This document shows, in pieces, positions 50,358-61,700 of a stretch of DNA of 64,000 bases. Each line of letters starts with the position of its first letter. Positions within the stretch are counted from its first letter, which is position 1. This DNA comes from Diadema setosum. Taxonomy: Eukaryota > Echinodermata > Echinoidea > Diadematoida > Diadematidae. The stretch is from contig NC_092693.1 in assembly GCF_964275005.1 (NCBI RefSeq), positions 20,575,706 through 20,639,705 on the forward strand, in the 5' to 3' direction. The notes beneath the pieces were generated by a model. The model saw nothing but the letters and a program-made list of their open reading frames with translations, was not told the origin of the DNA and ran no database searches. The translations under genes were made by a program, and so were the position numbers.

Positions 50358-50394
<37 letters not shown>

Positions 50395-50397
50395 ACA
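50358..50397. repeat. (CA)n microsatellite
   Basis: About 20 CA units. Confidence 0.95.
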
Positions 50398-50556
50398 AGC
50401 GATATCATAGATATTTGATAGGTATATATTTATAGACAATACACTTTGAAAATTAAATGGTAATTATTGTCACTCCTCCAACCTTTTTGTACATGTTAAA
50501 TTTAACATTCAAAATGTTGTATTTACCTTTTCTGAAATAATATTGGTTCAACATTA

Positions 50557-51368
50557 TACACTCAACCAAAAAAGGAAGTACCCCCTAGCATTTTTTGATA
50601 TATCTCAAAAAGTACTTTACCGATTTTCATAATTCAAACGGGACTGGATAGGGAATTTTATTACTCATAACATGAATGGCATATCATTGCCACCAGATAT
50701 CATTATTGGTGTGAAAAAAAATGCATTTTATGTCAAAATGCATGGAAAAAAGTTGCACTTTAGTGATTTGCATTGACTTTTACCTAATACTTGGTCGGCC
50801 ACTTCTTGGCAAATCTTTGACCTCTCCAGTTTCCTGAAAATTTGCTCTAAGTTTCCTTCCTGGCCACCTCCTTAACCGAAATCCCAGCTTCAAGGAAAGC
50901 TGCAGCTCTCCCTCTTTCAAAAATTTGCAGACGCGGCATGATGCAAAATGGCCAACCCAAATTGGAATTAAAAAGCACATGGCTTCGACCAACATTTTCA
51001 TATTGAAAAGGCCTATTGTTTGAAAAGTATGCATAATATCTGTTTAATAGGGAAGCACATTGTACCTGAAGAAATTCCTGAGAATAATTACTTAACAATT
51101 TAAAAAGGTCATTTGCTAACTTGCATAGGAAATGCACACAATATGCTTCATTGAACCTTAATTAAGTGCAACTTTTTTTCCCATGCATTTTGACATAAAA
51201 TGCATTCTTTTCACGCCAATAATGATATCTGGTGGCAATGATATGCCATTCATGTTATGAGTAATAAAATTCCCTTTTCATTCCAGTTTGAATTTTGAAA
51301 ATCGGTAAAATACTTTTTGAGATATAGCCAAAAATGCTAGGGGGAACTTACTTTTTTGGTTGAGTGTA
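50557..51368 (-). mobile_element. Tc1/mariner-like DNA transposon remnant, internally deleted
   Basis: 812 bp with inverted repeats of about 200 bp (TACACTCAACCAAAAAAG ... ATGCATTTTATGTCAAAATG) and TA on both sides (50555-50556, 51369-51370). On the minus strand a piece of the transposase N terminus remains: MPRLQIFERGRAAAFLEAG (from about 50940) and, in another frame, ETGEVKDLPRSGRP (near 50800), the second being the typical end of the Tc1 helix-turn-helix region. The DDE catalytic domain is missing and a frame change separates the two pieces, so it is non-autonomous. Confidence 0.85.
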
Positions 51369-51978
51369 TACATGTATATGTATATGTATATAATTATCTT
51401 ACTTAATTGTTACGGATGTGTACGTCTCAATATTATATCAATCATCCACTGTACATCCATGATGTAAGTAATTCGGACCTGTCCATTCATTTTGTTCAAA
51501 CGCTTCTGAATCATTGATAATATGTATGAAAAAGAACTAAATTGCGTGGTTTTTCGATAGATGGCATGCTGTACAATTGCCCTGAACGTATTTTTTTTTT
51601 TTTTTTTTGCAGCTCTAATTGGATATTGCATGTTCACAATTTTTATTGTGCATATTTTCGCCACTATTGTACTGCATTATGTCATTTATGTGCTCACTTA
51701 AGAAATGCCAATATTTTTTTTTTCCTTCGGAGACAAGAACTCTACATGCAAATGAGGATGACATCGTCCGATCACCAACATTTAAAGGACGACCCTGGGG
51801 TATTATTTTCATCAACCAATGCTTTGTCAGTGGTTTTCATTAACAAATGATTTCTGTAGCTTCAAAACAGTTGTCATTGACAGACAAGTTTGCCAAAACA
51901 ATTTTAGGAAATGATTTTAAAATGAGAGTGGGAAGGTCGGGGGTCATTTCTCTTTTCTTTTTCTTTTTTTTGCGTTAT

Positions 51979-53247
51979 TATAGGTTTTCCCGGCCAATTT
52001 CGCACTTCTGTCAGTCAATTTGATAAAAGGTTCATTCAATTTAGCGAAAATCCTCGTCACTGCACATTCTGTCATTCAAAATTGCAACTTGTTCGTTCAA
52101 TTTAGTATTTCGATCAATGAAATTCGCACATGTGCCTTTCGAATTCGTAAAATGGGCATTCAAATTGGCACGTGCTCTTCAGTCATTCAAATTCGCCAGC
52201 ACTGGCGGAAAATGGTATTTCAGTCATTCAATTTCGCGTGTGGGCAGTCTAATTCCAAACATGTTCATTCAAATTGGCGTAATTTTATTTCTATTTTGAA
52301 AAGGTGAGAACGGTGATATAAGTATTTAAATGTGGATTTTTGTTTCATCCACACACTGTTAAGTATACAGTAAAGGTATCTTTGACTCTAAATAACTCAA
52401 GTTTGTTGTAACTCCCCTCTTCCTTCATATATGTGTTATCAGAACTATACATGCATCAGTACCATAGATTCACTTCACTTTCTTATGTCCAGTCATGGCA
52501 GCACAAGTTAGAAACAAGCGTATCTCTCAAGAAGACAGGGAAAGAATCATAGAAGCATTTGAGGGTAATAACCTTGATGATTGATGGCTAGAGCTGATTC
52601 AAGAACTTTATCCCTAATGGTGATTAACGCAGTATAGCACCCACCAAATGAAAATAATGAAACATGCAGATGACAGAATTAATCACGACGTAAATTGAAA
52701 CCTCCTTCTCCCATAAAATGTCAAAACAAACTTAAGATTAATGTATCTGTGAATGAAATAATGCTATCAAACATCATAAACACATTCACATATTTTGAAA
52801 GTACTGTTGCAAAGATGACATCAAAATAAAGAATGAATATGAAATTATGAAATGTTATTATGCTTGCAAACAATACTTATGATGAATGACAATGAAAAAA
52901 AGGAATACAAACATTAACGTGTCTGCTAAATTGATTGCGGTAAAAGCGAAATTGGATGCCCAAGAATCGAATGAACGAGCGCAGCGTATACGTGATCACG
53001 TGACTTTATCATGCTAAATTGAATGAACGATTTACGAAATGGTGCTTGTCTTACGAATCTGAACTGAAAAAGTGCTGATTCGAATGATGTTAAAGGTAAT
53101 TTGAATGCTCCAAAATGACTTTGAATGAAAAGATTATAAAATTGAAATACCGAACATGACATCTATATAGGCTAAATTGTGCTAAATTGAATGCAGCAAT
53201 TACGAATTGGACTGAAAAAGATGCGAAATTGGCCGGGAAAACCTATA
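51979..53247 (+). mobile_element. DNA transposon remnant with TATAGGTTTTCCCGGCC ends
   Basis: 1269 bp. Ends TATAGGTTTTCCCGGCCAAT and its inverse (ATTGGCCGGGAAAACCTATA), flanked by TTAT on both sides (51975-51978, 53248-53251). The subterminal regions repeat ATTCAATTTCGC / AATTCGCA words. Near the middle, plus-strand 52495-52584 encodes 29 residues (MAAQVRNKRISQEDRERIIE...) that look like the start of a transposase helix-turn-helix; a stop follows and the rest is lost. Superfamily not determined. Confidence 0.75.
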
Positions 53248-53289
53248 TTATTCCGTATAATGTACGCGGAATCACTGCACGGAAGGGAG

Positions 53290-54172
53290 AGTTAAACGAG
53301 GTCATCCCACGAGACTGACACCCACGAGTCATACAGCCCATGAGTGCGACACTAGGCAGATAATGTCCATGAGTTCGCTCGTTTTTGTTTCGTTTCGTTT
53401 TATTTCATTTCCGACACATGATTACAACATTTGAATACACATACTAATGATACAACAAAGCAATGAAAAGCAAACTATATGGAGAGTGATACAATTTTGT
53501 AAATTTCAAGACAAGTACCGAAAAAAAAATGGTTGGAAATGGAGGGAACTGGTAAGAGCAGTTCGGCAGTACAGGTAAAATCAGCTCATTAGTTCGACAT
53601 TAGAGCACGAGGCTTAAAGGGACTGTATGAGTGTACAGTACTGGCTGAGGTGGGGATTCATGTTTTGGACATTCCTAAGTGAGATAATGAAAAGCCTCTT
53701 ATGAAATATGAAAGAGCATGTAATTTTAAGAAGGATTCAACGTTTATTTGATGAAAATTGTTTTTCAAAAGGCTGAGATATCCAAAAAAGTGCTAATAAT
53801 AAAAGGCGACATGCCACAACTTTATCAGGATCTCTTTGTTTTACCTTGTTTTTGGATATCTCAGCCATTTCAAAACCGATTTTCATCGAATAAACTTTTG
53901 ATACCTCTTAGAACTGCATGCTCTTTGACATCTCGTAGAGTGGTTTCTGAATATCTCACAAAACGTTCAAATCTAAATCCTCACCTCGACCAGAACTGTA
54001 CACACCCTTTAATGTGTCGGTCTCGTGGGCCTTGTTTGCTTAGTGTAGAGCTCATAGGCTGTGTGACCCTTGGGCTGCATTACTCTTGGGCTGTAAGACT
54101 AATGGGCTTGTATGACTCGTGGGCTGTATGATTCGTGGGTGTCGAACTCGTGACGTGTACCCAAGTTAAACT
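53290..54172. mobile_element. Inverted-repeat element built of CACGAGTCATACAGCCC words, with a nested MITE
   Basis: Left end GTTAAACGAGGTCATCCCAC, CACCCACGAGTCATACAGCC; right end is the inverse, with five or more degenerate units of GACTCGTGGGCTGTAT. The family 2 MITE at 53614-54012 lies inside it. Confidence 0.65.
53614..54012. mobile_element. MITE family 2 (TAAAGGGAC ends), copy b, nested
   Basis: TTAAAGGGACTGTATGAG at the left and the inverse CTGTACACACCCTTTAAT at the right. The arms carry GATGAAAATTG / TTTTCATCGAAT and TATCCAAAAAA / TTTTTGGATATC pairs like copy a at 32611-33043. Confidence 0.8.
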
Positions 54173-54470
54173 GCCCATGACTGCTGCAGGACAGTATACT
54201 GCACAGATGGACCACGTTTGCTAATGCTGCTTTATTCTCTCACAGCTGTTGTGCTCATTGAAGCGAATGTAAGGAGAATCATTTGTGTTTGTGGGGCAAC
54301 ACTATACCTGTTCAGTGTTAAATGGCAGTGTTAAATGACATGTACAACATGGAGAAATTTCGACACATACACGCATTAAAAAAAGAAAGAAAGAATGATT
54401 CTGAGGGCAAAAACTTTGATGTACTAGATGTACTTGATATGTATATCTCCAGAGGGTGTTTTGTCGGGTG

Positions 54471-54656
54471 CAGGGTAATTACCCCCTTGGCAATTACCCC
54501 GGACCCTTCCCCTTCCCCTAACCCTAATCCTTATCCTAAACCTAATGCTAACCCTAACCCGCACTTATAACCCTAATCTTTACTCTAACCTTATCAGTAA
54601 CCAGTATTTGGCAGGGGGTAATTGCCCGGGGGGGGGGGGGGGGGGCAATTGCCCTG
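54471..54656. mobile_element. Foldback element with a telomere-like CCCTAA core
   Basis: Ends CAGGGTAATTACCCCC and GGCAATTGCCCTG are inverse to each other. The core (about 54505-54600) is degenerate CCCTAA/ACCCTAA repeats, like the vertebrate-type telomere repeat. A G run of 19 follows. Confidence 0.65.
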
Positions 54657-54835
54657 ATACAATTTTGTCTAATGCAAAAACTACTATGAGTGCCGTCTAC
54701 GAATGCGTTTGTTTCACGTTAAGTTGTAGTCTCTTCATTTTTTTTTCACACCACAATTTAATCAGCGACGTGCAGGTTCACTAAAAATCGTTGTTTCTTT
54801 GGCCTGCTTGTTTGTTTGTTTGTTGTTGTTGGCTT

Positions 54836-54895
54836 TTTTATCTATTTATTTTTTTTTTACTTATCTTTTTTTTTTTTTGGGGGGGGGAGGGGGTG
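54836..54895. repeat. T-rich / poly-T / poly-G composite tract
   Basis: TTTA-like sequence, then a T tract passing directly into a G tract, same order as at 9170-9243. Confidence 0.85.
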
Positions 54896-54899
54896 TTCG

Positions 54900-57800
54900 A
54901 TGTCTAATTCCTGTATTTTGTAATTGTGATTTCACGAGATGTGAAGAAGTCGCCACCTTTACGTGCCTCTTTCTGAGCAGCCTTGACAAGACGGTTTTGG
55001 ACAGATTTTTCTTTTCTTCTTCCTCTTTTTTTTTTCAAACTAAAACCACAAAAAGGACAAAGAGTCAACTACAAATATTCATGATACAAAACATGGGAAC
55101 GATGCAATTCAAAAAAGAAAGAAAATAAAAGAAAAGAAACGTAGTAGTTTCCATGGCACGAAGAATAATCTGACAAAAAGGCAAGCTCTTTTTTAATATA
55201 ATTATAGCTGATAAGTCACAAATTCTAACGTTCCAGACACACATCTTCTAATATTCTTTTAATATTATATGACAAGGGATGAAAAGTAAGACATCAAGTA
55301 TAACACACAGGATGCAGCATACATTTCTGAGCAACGGCTTATTTACCCTTTATTGACATGATAAAATAAGTTAACATGAAGTATTCATCAGTATAAACAA
55401 ACAAACGGCAGTACTATGTACATATCTCATGAAATTACGCCAGCGCGTCACTGACTTTCAATTATTACATATCGCTAACTCTATTAAGGCGACAAACGCA
55501 AAAGATTTGTACGAAGACTTCGATACAGATTCTGTCCTGTGTAAAACATCAAGTAACAGGAGTTCGGAAAGAAAACGAAATTATGTCGCTCTCCTCTTTT
55601 TCGTTCCGTATCCATTATGAAGTGGATTTCATAGTGCCCATAACCAGCAAGGCAAAAATTCTGCATCAAAGTAAATGTACAGCCTCATTTAAGAAATGCA
55701 ACAATTGTTTTTGGTTATTACTGTACATTGTTATTTAGTGGTCAAAGATCGTCATAGATCGTTGGTTGTCTCCTGTCGAAGGAACTGCCATTTGTGGTAT
55801 ATGCTAAAATTTTTTGAGGAGTTCTTTATTAAACTGCTGTCTGGATTTATCTATATAGACATCTTTTACATGTATTATCTACTTCTGAAGATGGTAAATC
55901 TAACAGAATCAATCCTGTGCTCATTTTGAAAAAAGAAAACAAAACAAATTATGAAACGGGACTAAAGATTTAAAGTAATCTATCTAAATCAAAAGTAAAA
56001 ACATGTTGTATCATAACGCATGATAACTTTCTCGCAAATCTGAGTCTGACAGTGAGAGAATATTGAGAAGGCATGCACGCTGGATATCAGAAACCTTGGA
56101 GGAAATATACTGACACTTATTCCTGTCTATAAACAAGGCAACACGATGGGATATTGATATGGCTTTGAAATACATGTAGCTCTTAGAAGTATTATCAGGA
56201 TAAGACCAAAGCGCCCAAAAAAAAAAATGAAGAGTACAAAACTTTTCCACCAAAAACTGACATGTAGTAAAATAGTTGTAAGTGTTCCTTATCACTTGTT
56301 TTGTTTTCTTATGATACACGCATTTTACAACATTTTCATTTCTTTACAACTGTCATTGGCACCATATAATGAATATTCGCCACTATTAATACGAACATGA
56401 CATCACTGCTCACTTTCAAGGTTGAATTGTCGGCTTACAATCATCACCAGTACCACCATTTTAATCAGTTTCATTATTCATATTCACACAGCTGCCTCCT
56501 TCAGGCACTCGCATTACTCCACCAGTCACTGCGATATCTAACTAGGACATCCGACGGTTACAGTATCAGCTACCCTTCCAACAGTTTAGCTTCACACAAA
56601 AAATATAATCTTCTCAAATATAATAAGAGACAGATTAGACACATGGTATAAGGGAGCTACAAGAACATCAGTCTCTTTTCAGCCCATGCACGATTGGGAG
56701 ACTTTTTTTTCTAAACTTTCGATAATTTTGGCAGTGGACAGATAGACGCTGGGGGGAGGTTTGTTGTATAAACCGAGCATACGAGCGACCTCGTATCTTT
56801 TAGAGTACTACTACTTCTTATCATTCATTTATCTAAAAGAAAAAGAAAATGTGAAAACAAATTATGAATAAAGGATGATTGTCTTACCTGTCCTTCCATA
56901 CGTCACAATGCGGGTTCGATTCGGAAGAAGTTTAAATCAAATCTGGCTTAGTGTAAACACATCACTGAAATAACATTGAACTGCATGGATTTTTAAATAC
57001 AAATGTACATCTCACCAATGAACCTTCCCTCATTTTAAGGAGTATAATGCAAAACACAAAATCATGTGCCAACATCTTTTACTTACTGTACAAAGCGAAT
57101 TCTGTATTGATCTATTTCGATTTCATTTCTCCATCATTGTTTGTCGAGTGGCTATATTAGCCGACATGATAGAGACCCAAAATTTCTGATTTAGGCAAAG
57201 TGGCATGTTACAGTCACAATATTCGACAACAAAATCGGAAAATATGGGAAGGTTCCAAACATTCGGAACTAGTTTTGGAAAACAAAAGCAAATAAAGATA
57301 CATAGGAGGGGTCACCACCGATAGATAATGGGATTCGTTTCACTTGTGGGTTGTTATTTTTTTTTTAATCAGCCTTGAAGTTACCTATTTATAATCATAC
57401 ACTTCAAGCTGAAAGGTAAAGACCAGATATGAGGGGCATCTTGTGGGTCTGGAACCACAAAGCATTTCATTGTAGCGAAGATGAACTTTGTTTATGTGAT
57501 TAAAATCGGTCACAAGGAGGCCTTCAACTTGTTGAATAAGGCCTCTGACTTTGAAGGACAAGTGAGTAATCGCTGGAGTATCCAATGGAATAAGACGAGT
57601 AAAGAAAATGCTTCTACTTTTTAATGCTACATCTACTGACAGCTTCCAACTTCGAGCATGTCATTTTGATATCTGTAAGCCGTCTGCAGACAAAAAACAT
57701 GTGAAAACTGAGAAAGCATACACAAAAAAAAGGAGGGGGCCACTCCCGTGACAGCTGGTAAAACAATCCCGGGGGGGGGGGGGGGGGGGGGATTCTCGAA

Positions 57801-58700
57801 AAATGCAAAGAATTCAAATTCATATCCTACAATGAGATTATGGAAGGACGTACAGCTCATGCAAAGAATCTAAGAGGGAATAACTGAACAATGGCTATTT
57901 TATTTTGTACAATACATAGCCATAATATTATCCCAGGTGACATATCATTGATGCAAGTACAAAAACCACAGGCCATTCAAGCTCCAATCTGAGATCATGT
58001 CCCACTAAAATGGTCAAGTGTTGGTAGAGATAGTTAGTCTCGCTACCAAGCCTTTATCAAGGTGACTAATTAATGATCGTTGGTGACAAGCAAACGCAGC
58101 TGTCCCATATATTACTATTCAACAGCTCTTTTTATATTCAATTCTTTTCGAAGGTGAGGTTATTGGGCAGTTAAAGATCACACTACATAATAATTGTTCC
58201 GAAGCTCCTTAATTCAGTATTTCTTGAGCTGTTAACATGTCTTTTTAATAACCAAGCCAATTTATTCAGTGAACGTCAAACGAGAAAGATTGATATACCA
58301 GTCCCAAACATACTCATTTCTCTAATCATAGTCATGTATCATAGGGTTTAAACACTAGTTGACAGATGATTACATAATCATTTTCAAGTCAGCGAGATAT
58401 CGTTATTAGAAACTACTCGTCACATTTATGTTTCAAAATGCACGAAGTTGGTTACTTCTCAGGTGGTACCAAAGATTGAGAAATTATATCTCAGGAATAT
58501 GCTCACTATAAGAATTCATCAACTATCTTGCATACGAATACATAAATGAATTATCAATTTTCAAGTATTCCATTTGCCTATAGCATGTAATCGAGGGAGA
58601 TCCAGGTGACTTGTATCTTCTGTTGCTGAGGAAACGACCCGTGTCATTTTAGCAAATAAACAGCCAAGTTCACAAAGAATACTAAACTATCATTTTAGTA
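54900..58700. other. Intergenic region before the IRF gene, no gene recognised
   Basis: AT-rich, mostly unique-looking sequence. A G tract of about 20 lies at 57770-57790. Some of 58.26-58.72 kb is presumably IRF 3' UTR. No coding frame or repeat pair could be supported. Confidence 0.5.
58261..58266 (-). terminator. Candidate polyadenylation signal of the IRF gene
   Basis: First minus-strand AATAAA found after the IRF stop, 459 bp downstream. Motif only. Confidence 0.35.
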
Positions 58701-58724
58701 GTCTTATATCGAGGGGTTCATCAG

Positions 58725-61700
58725 TCAGTTGGTCGAAGTATGGGAGAATTTGAAGAGGCTTGTGTGATACGAGTCGTAATGCTCCGCTGGCTTCACGGCC
58801 GGGTTGATCCACCGCACCATCTCGCCCGCCTTCCGCGGCTCGATGCTAGCCGACACCAGCTTCGTGCTTAGCGAGCACGAATCGATGTTCCATTTCTGCG
58901 CGAAGCTGAAGCGGACGGCGGGCAGACCGATTTTCTCCTGGTGGCCCTGGACGTAAGCCTGCTTGAAGTTCTCGTTAAACTGCTGCATATCGAAGATCTT
59001 CGTCTCGACCTCGCGAGTCAGCTCAACGGCATCGTGATCCTGCCGCTGCGTGCTCGTCCAGAAGAGTTTTGTGTTGCAGAGCCGCTTCGCAAACAAGTCG
59101 CCGTTGCGAGTGGTGATCTGTAGTCTGCGTCATAATGCAGATGAATATTGATGTAATAAATCTCACTAGGGGAATTCTAAATACCGAGTAAGATGAGAAT
59201 AAGAACACAGCGTTTGAGGAATTTCTCCTTTTCCTTTGCCCGACCAACTTGCTTAGATCAAGGGAAATTTGATTTTTTTTTTTTTGGGGGGGGGCAAAAA
59301 GGCCCCCCCCCCCCCCCCCTTCAGATCTCGGTCGTGGATCGCGCGATCCTCGCGAAAATTTGCACTACGGTAGAGGCCAATGTAATCTACAAGGCTGTAT
59401 AGTTTGATTTTTCAAATCTTAATTTATGTATTTTATATCAATTAATTTATCCTAATCTATGCATTTTTTTTTTTGCCTATAGATAAAGAAATAAAGCTCC
59501 AAGACTTCTAATTTTTGGTGAACATATTCTTTTCAATATCCTCAACAATAATATTGAAGCAAAAATTCAGTTTCATAATTATGTTTTTTGTTGGTTTTTT
59601 TTTGTCAAAATTTGTAGCAGAAACTTTTGAAAGCATAGTTAGGCTAAAATAAATCATTATCAGCCATTGAAAGTAAAGATATTTATTTTTATATGAATTA
59701 ATTGCAAAAACACAGTTTACATTGGATTTGTACACAAAATCATGTTTTTGAGCAATTTTGGGGTCGACGAATTTGTTTCAAAGGGGCGTGGCTTAAAAAC
59801 AGTATGCCCGGGAGCGACAAATGTGGTCTCAAAAGTTGCGCGATACTTGAAAGAAAAAAGTCATAAAATGTCGCGGCGAGAGCATCACGCGTTGCGGAAT
59901 AATCGCGTGAAACGTCGATGGGGGGGGGGGGTAATTGGCTCAAAATAATTTCCTATCGACGAGAAAGATTAAAGAGAAAAAAACATCAATTCACACATGA
60001 TCAAAAAAAATGACGATGAAGAAGAAAGAAATCGGCGTGAAACAAACGAATAAAATAAACAAAATGCAATGCATACCCTTTGTCGAAATTCTGCAGGATC
60101 ATTTGCGTGTACTTCTGGTGAGAATCACGCTGCCAGGGCATGTTCTCGTAATGGAACGTTCCGTCCTTCTCCGTCCGAATTCTGGTGGTGACGGGGATGA
60201 GCTGCAACCCGGATCTGCTGGATGGGGCCACCGTTGATGCTTGGCTATCGGGTTTGTAAAAGACCAGGCAACCCAAGGGCTTGTTGACTGTCTCCTCCAG
60301 AACGCAAGTACCCAGGAATCTCACGGAGATCTTAAACTCGTGAGCTGGAACGGATCGATTCAAGATGGATTACCAGTCATCAAACTTATACCTCGATTTC
60401 GAATACTTTAGTATATGGATGATTCAAAAAACCCCGAAAGGACATTAACTTAGGCCTACAAAATAGACTTAAAAACTCTGTAAAACCTTCAATATTCTGA
60501 GTTAATGCACATAGTTCGTAGAGTGAGCATCTGAGGAAAAATGAAATAACAATAAACAATATCTAATTCAACCATGATATTTCAGAAAATACGGCAAGGT
60601 TGACAAACCGCTGGAAGGATCAGCCTGAGAGGATATGTCCAAATTGCCAATTATCTTAAGAACGGGAGAGGGAGTATTAAATCACGGCAGATGTGAACGT
60701 TTGTTAAAATTATATTATCATGGGTACACTATCCATTGAGTAATGAGATTACTTTTTTACAATTTCACTCTAGAGAAATGAAATTCGCAATGGACAAAAA
60801 CATTTTCAAAAAAAAAATATGCATACGCACAGTTGGAAAAAAGAGCAACTCTAGATTGTAGAAAAGGGTAGAAACCTGTGCACGGCAACAAAATACACAT
60901 AACCTTAAAAACACCGATACGTACACATATCATAAGCACATGTGTATGTCTGCTTCTATAGCAGAATTAGAAAAGATATATTTATTTATCTTAAATACAA
61001 TGCAGTTAGGAAAATGCTGCAGCATAATATTGTAATCTTAGCTGACCTTCTGGTAACTTGGGATCGCTCTCCACTGATGTGCTTGTGCTTGAACTTGTGC
61101 TTGTGCTTGCGCTTGGAGAGGCTCGCACTTTAGAAGGCCCGGAGGCAGCGTCGTGTCTGTTGGCACTGGTAGTGACGCTGTTGGCGGCACTGGCGGGTCT
61201 GGGGCTGGGGGGAACTACTGCAACTTGGAGGTCTTCATGCGTGCGACCTGAAGGTTGATTGCCTGATTAAAAAAAAAGAAGGTCTTCTTTCTATAATGAT
61301 ATACTTGATTTCTGTCATTCCCTTAACCTTACTTGCTCAGAGACTTCTCAAACAAAAGACGTAACTGTGAAAACGACTAAACAAAATAATTTCACATAAG
61401 CATGAAATTGCTTGGCAATGTGATTGTTTTCGGCATGTTTTCTCACACCAGAGAGCTGAATCTGTTCTGTAGATTTAATCACATAAAGTCATTTCCGTTT
61501 GTACGTTAATTTGCCGTCTTTGCCGTGGAATGTGATGAGATCCTTACGATTTCTTTTAAATTAATTACACACGTTTTCAGTATAATTATATGAAAACTCT
61601 TCTTCCTTGTACCTTGTGGAATACTCAACGCTGGATGTAGGGCCTTTGGAGTATAAAAAAACCTACAACTTCATAATCATACTGATCATACATTCATATA

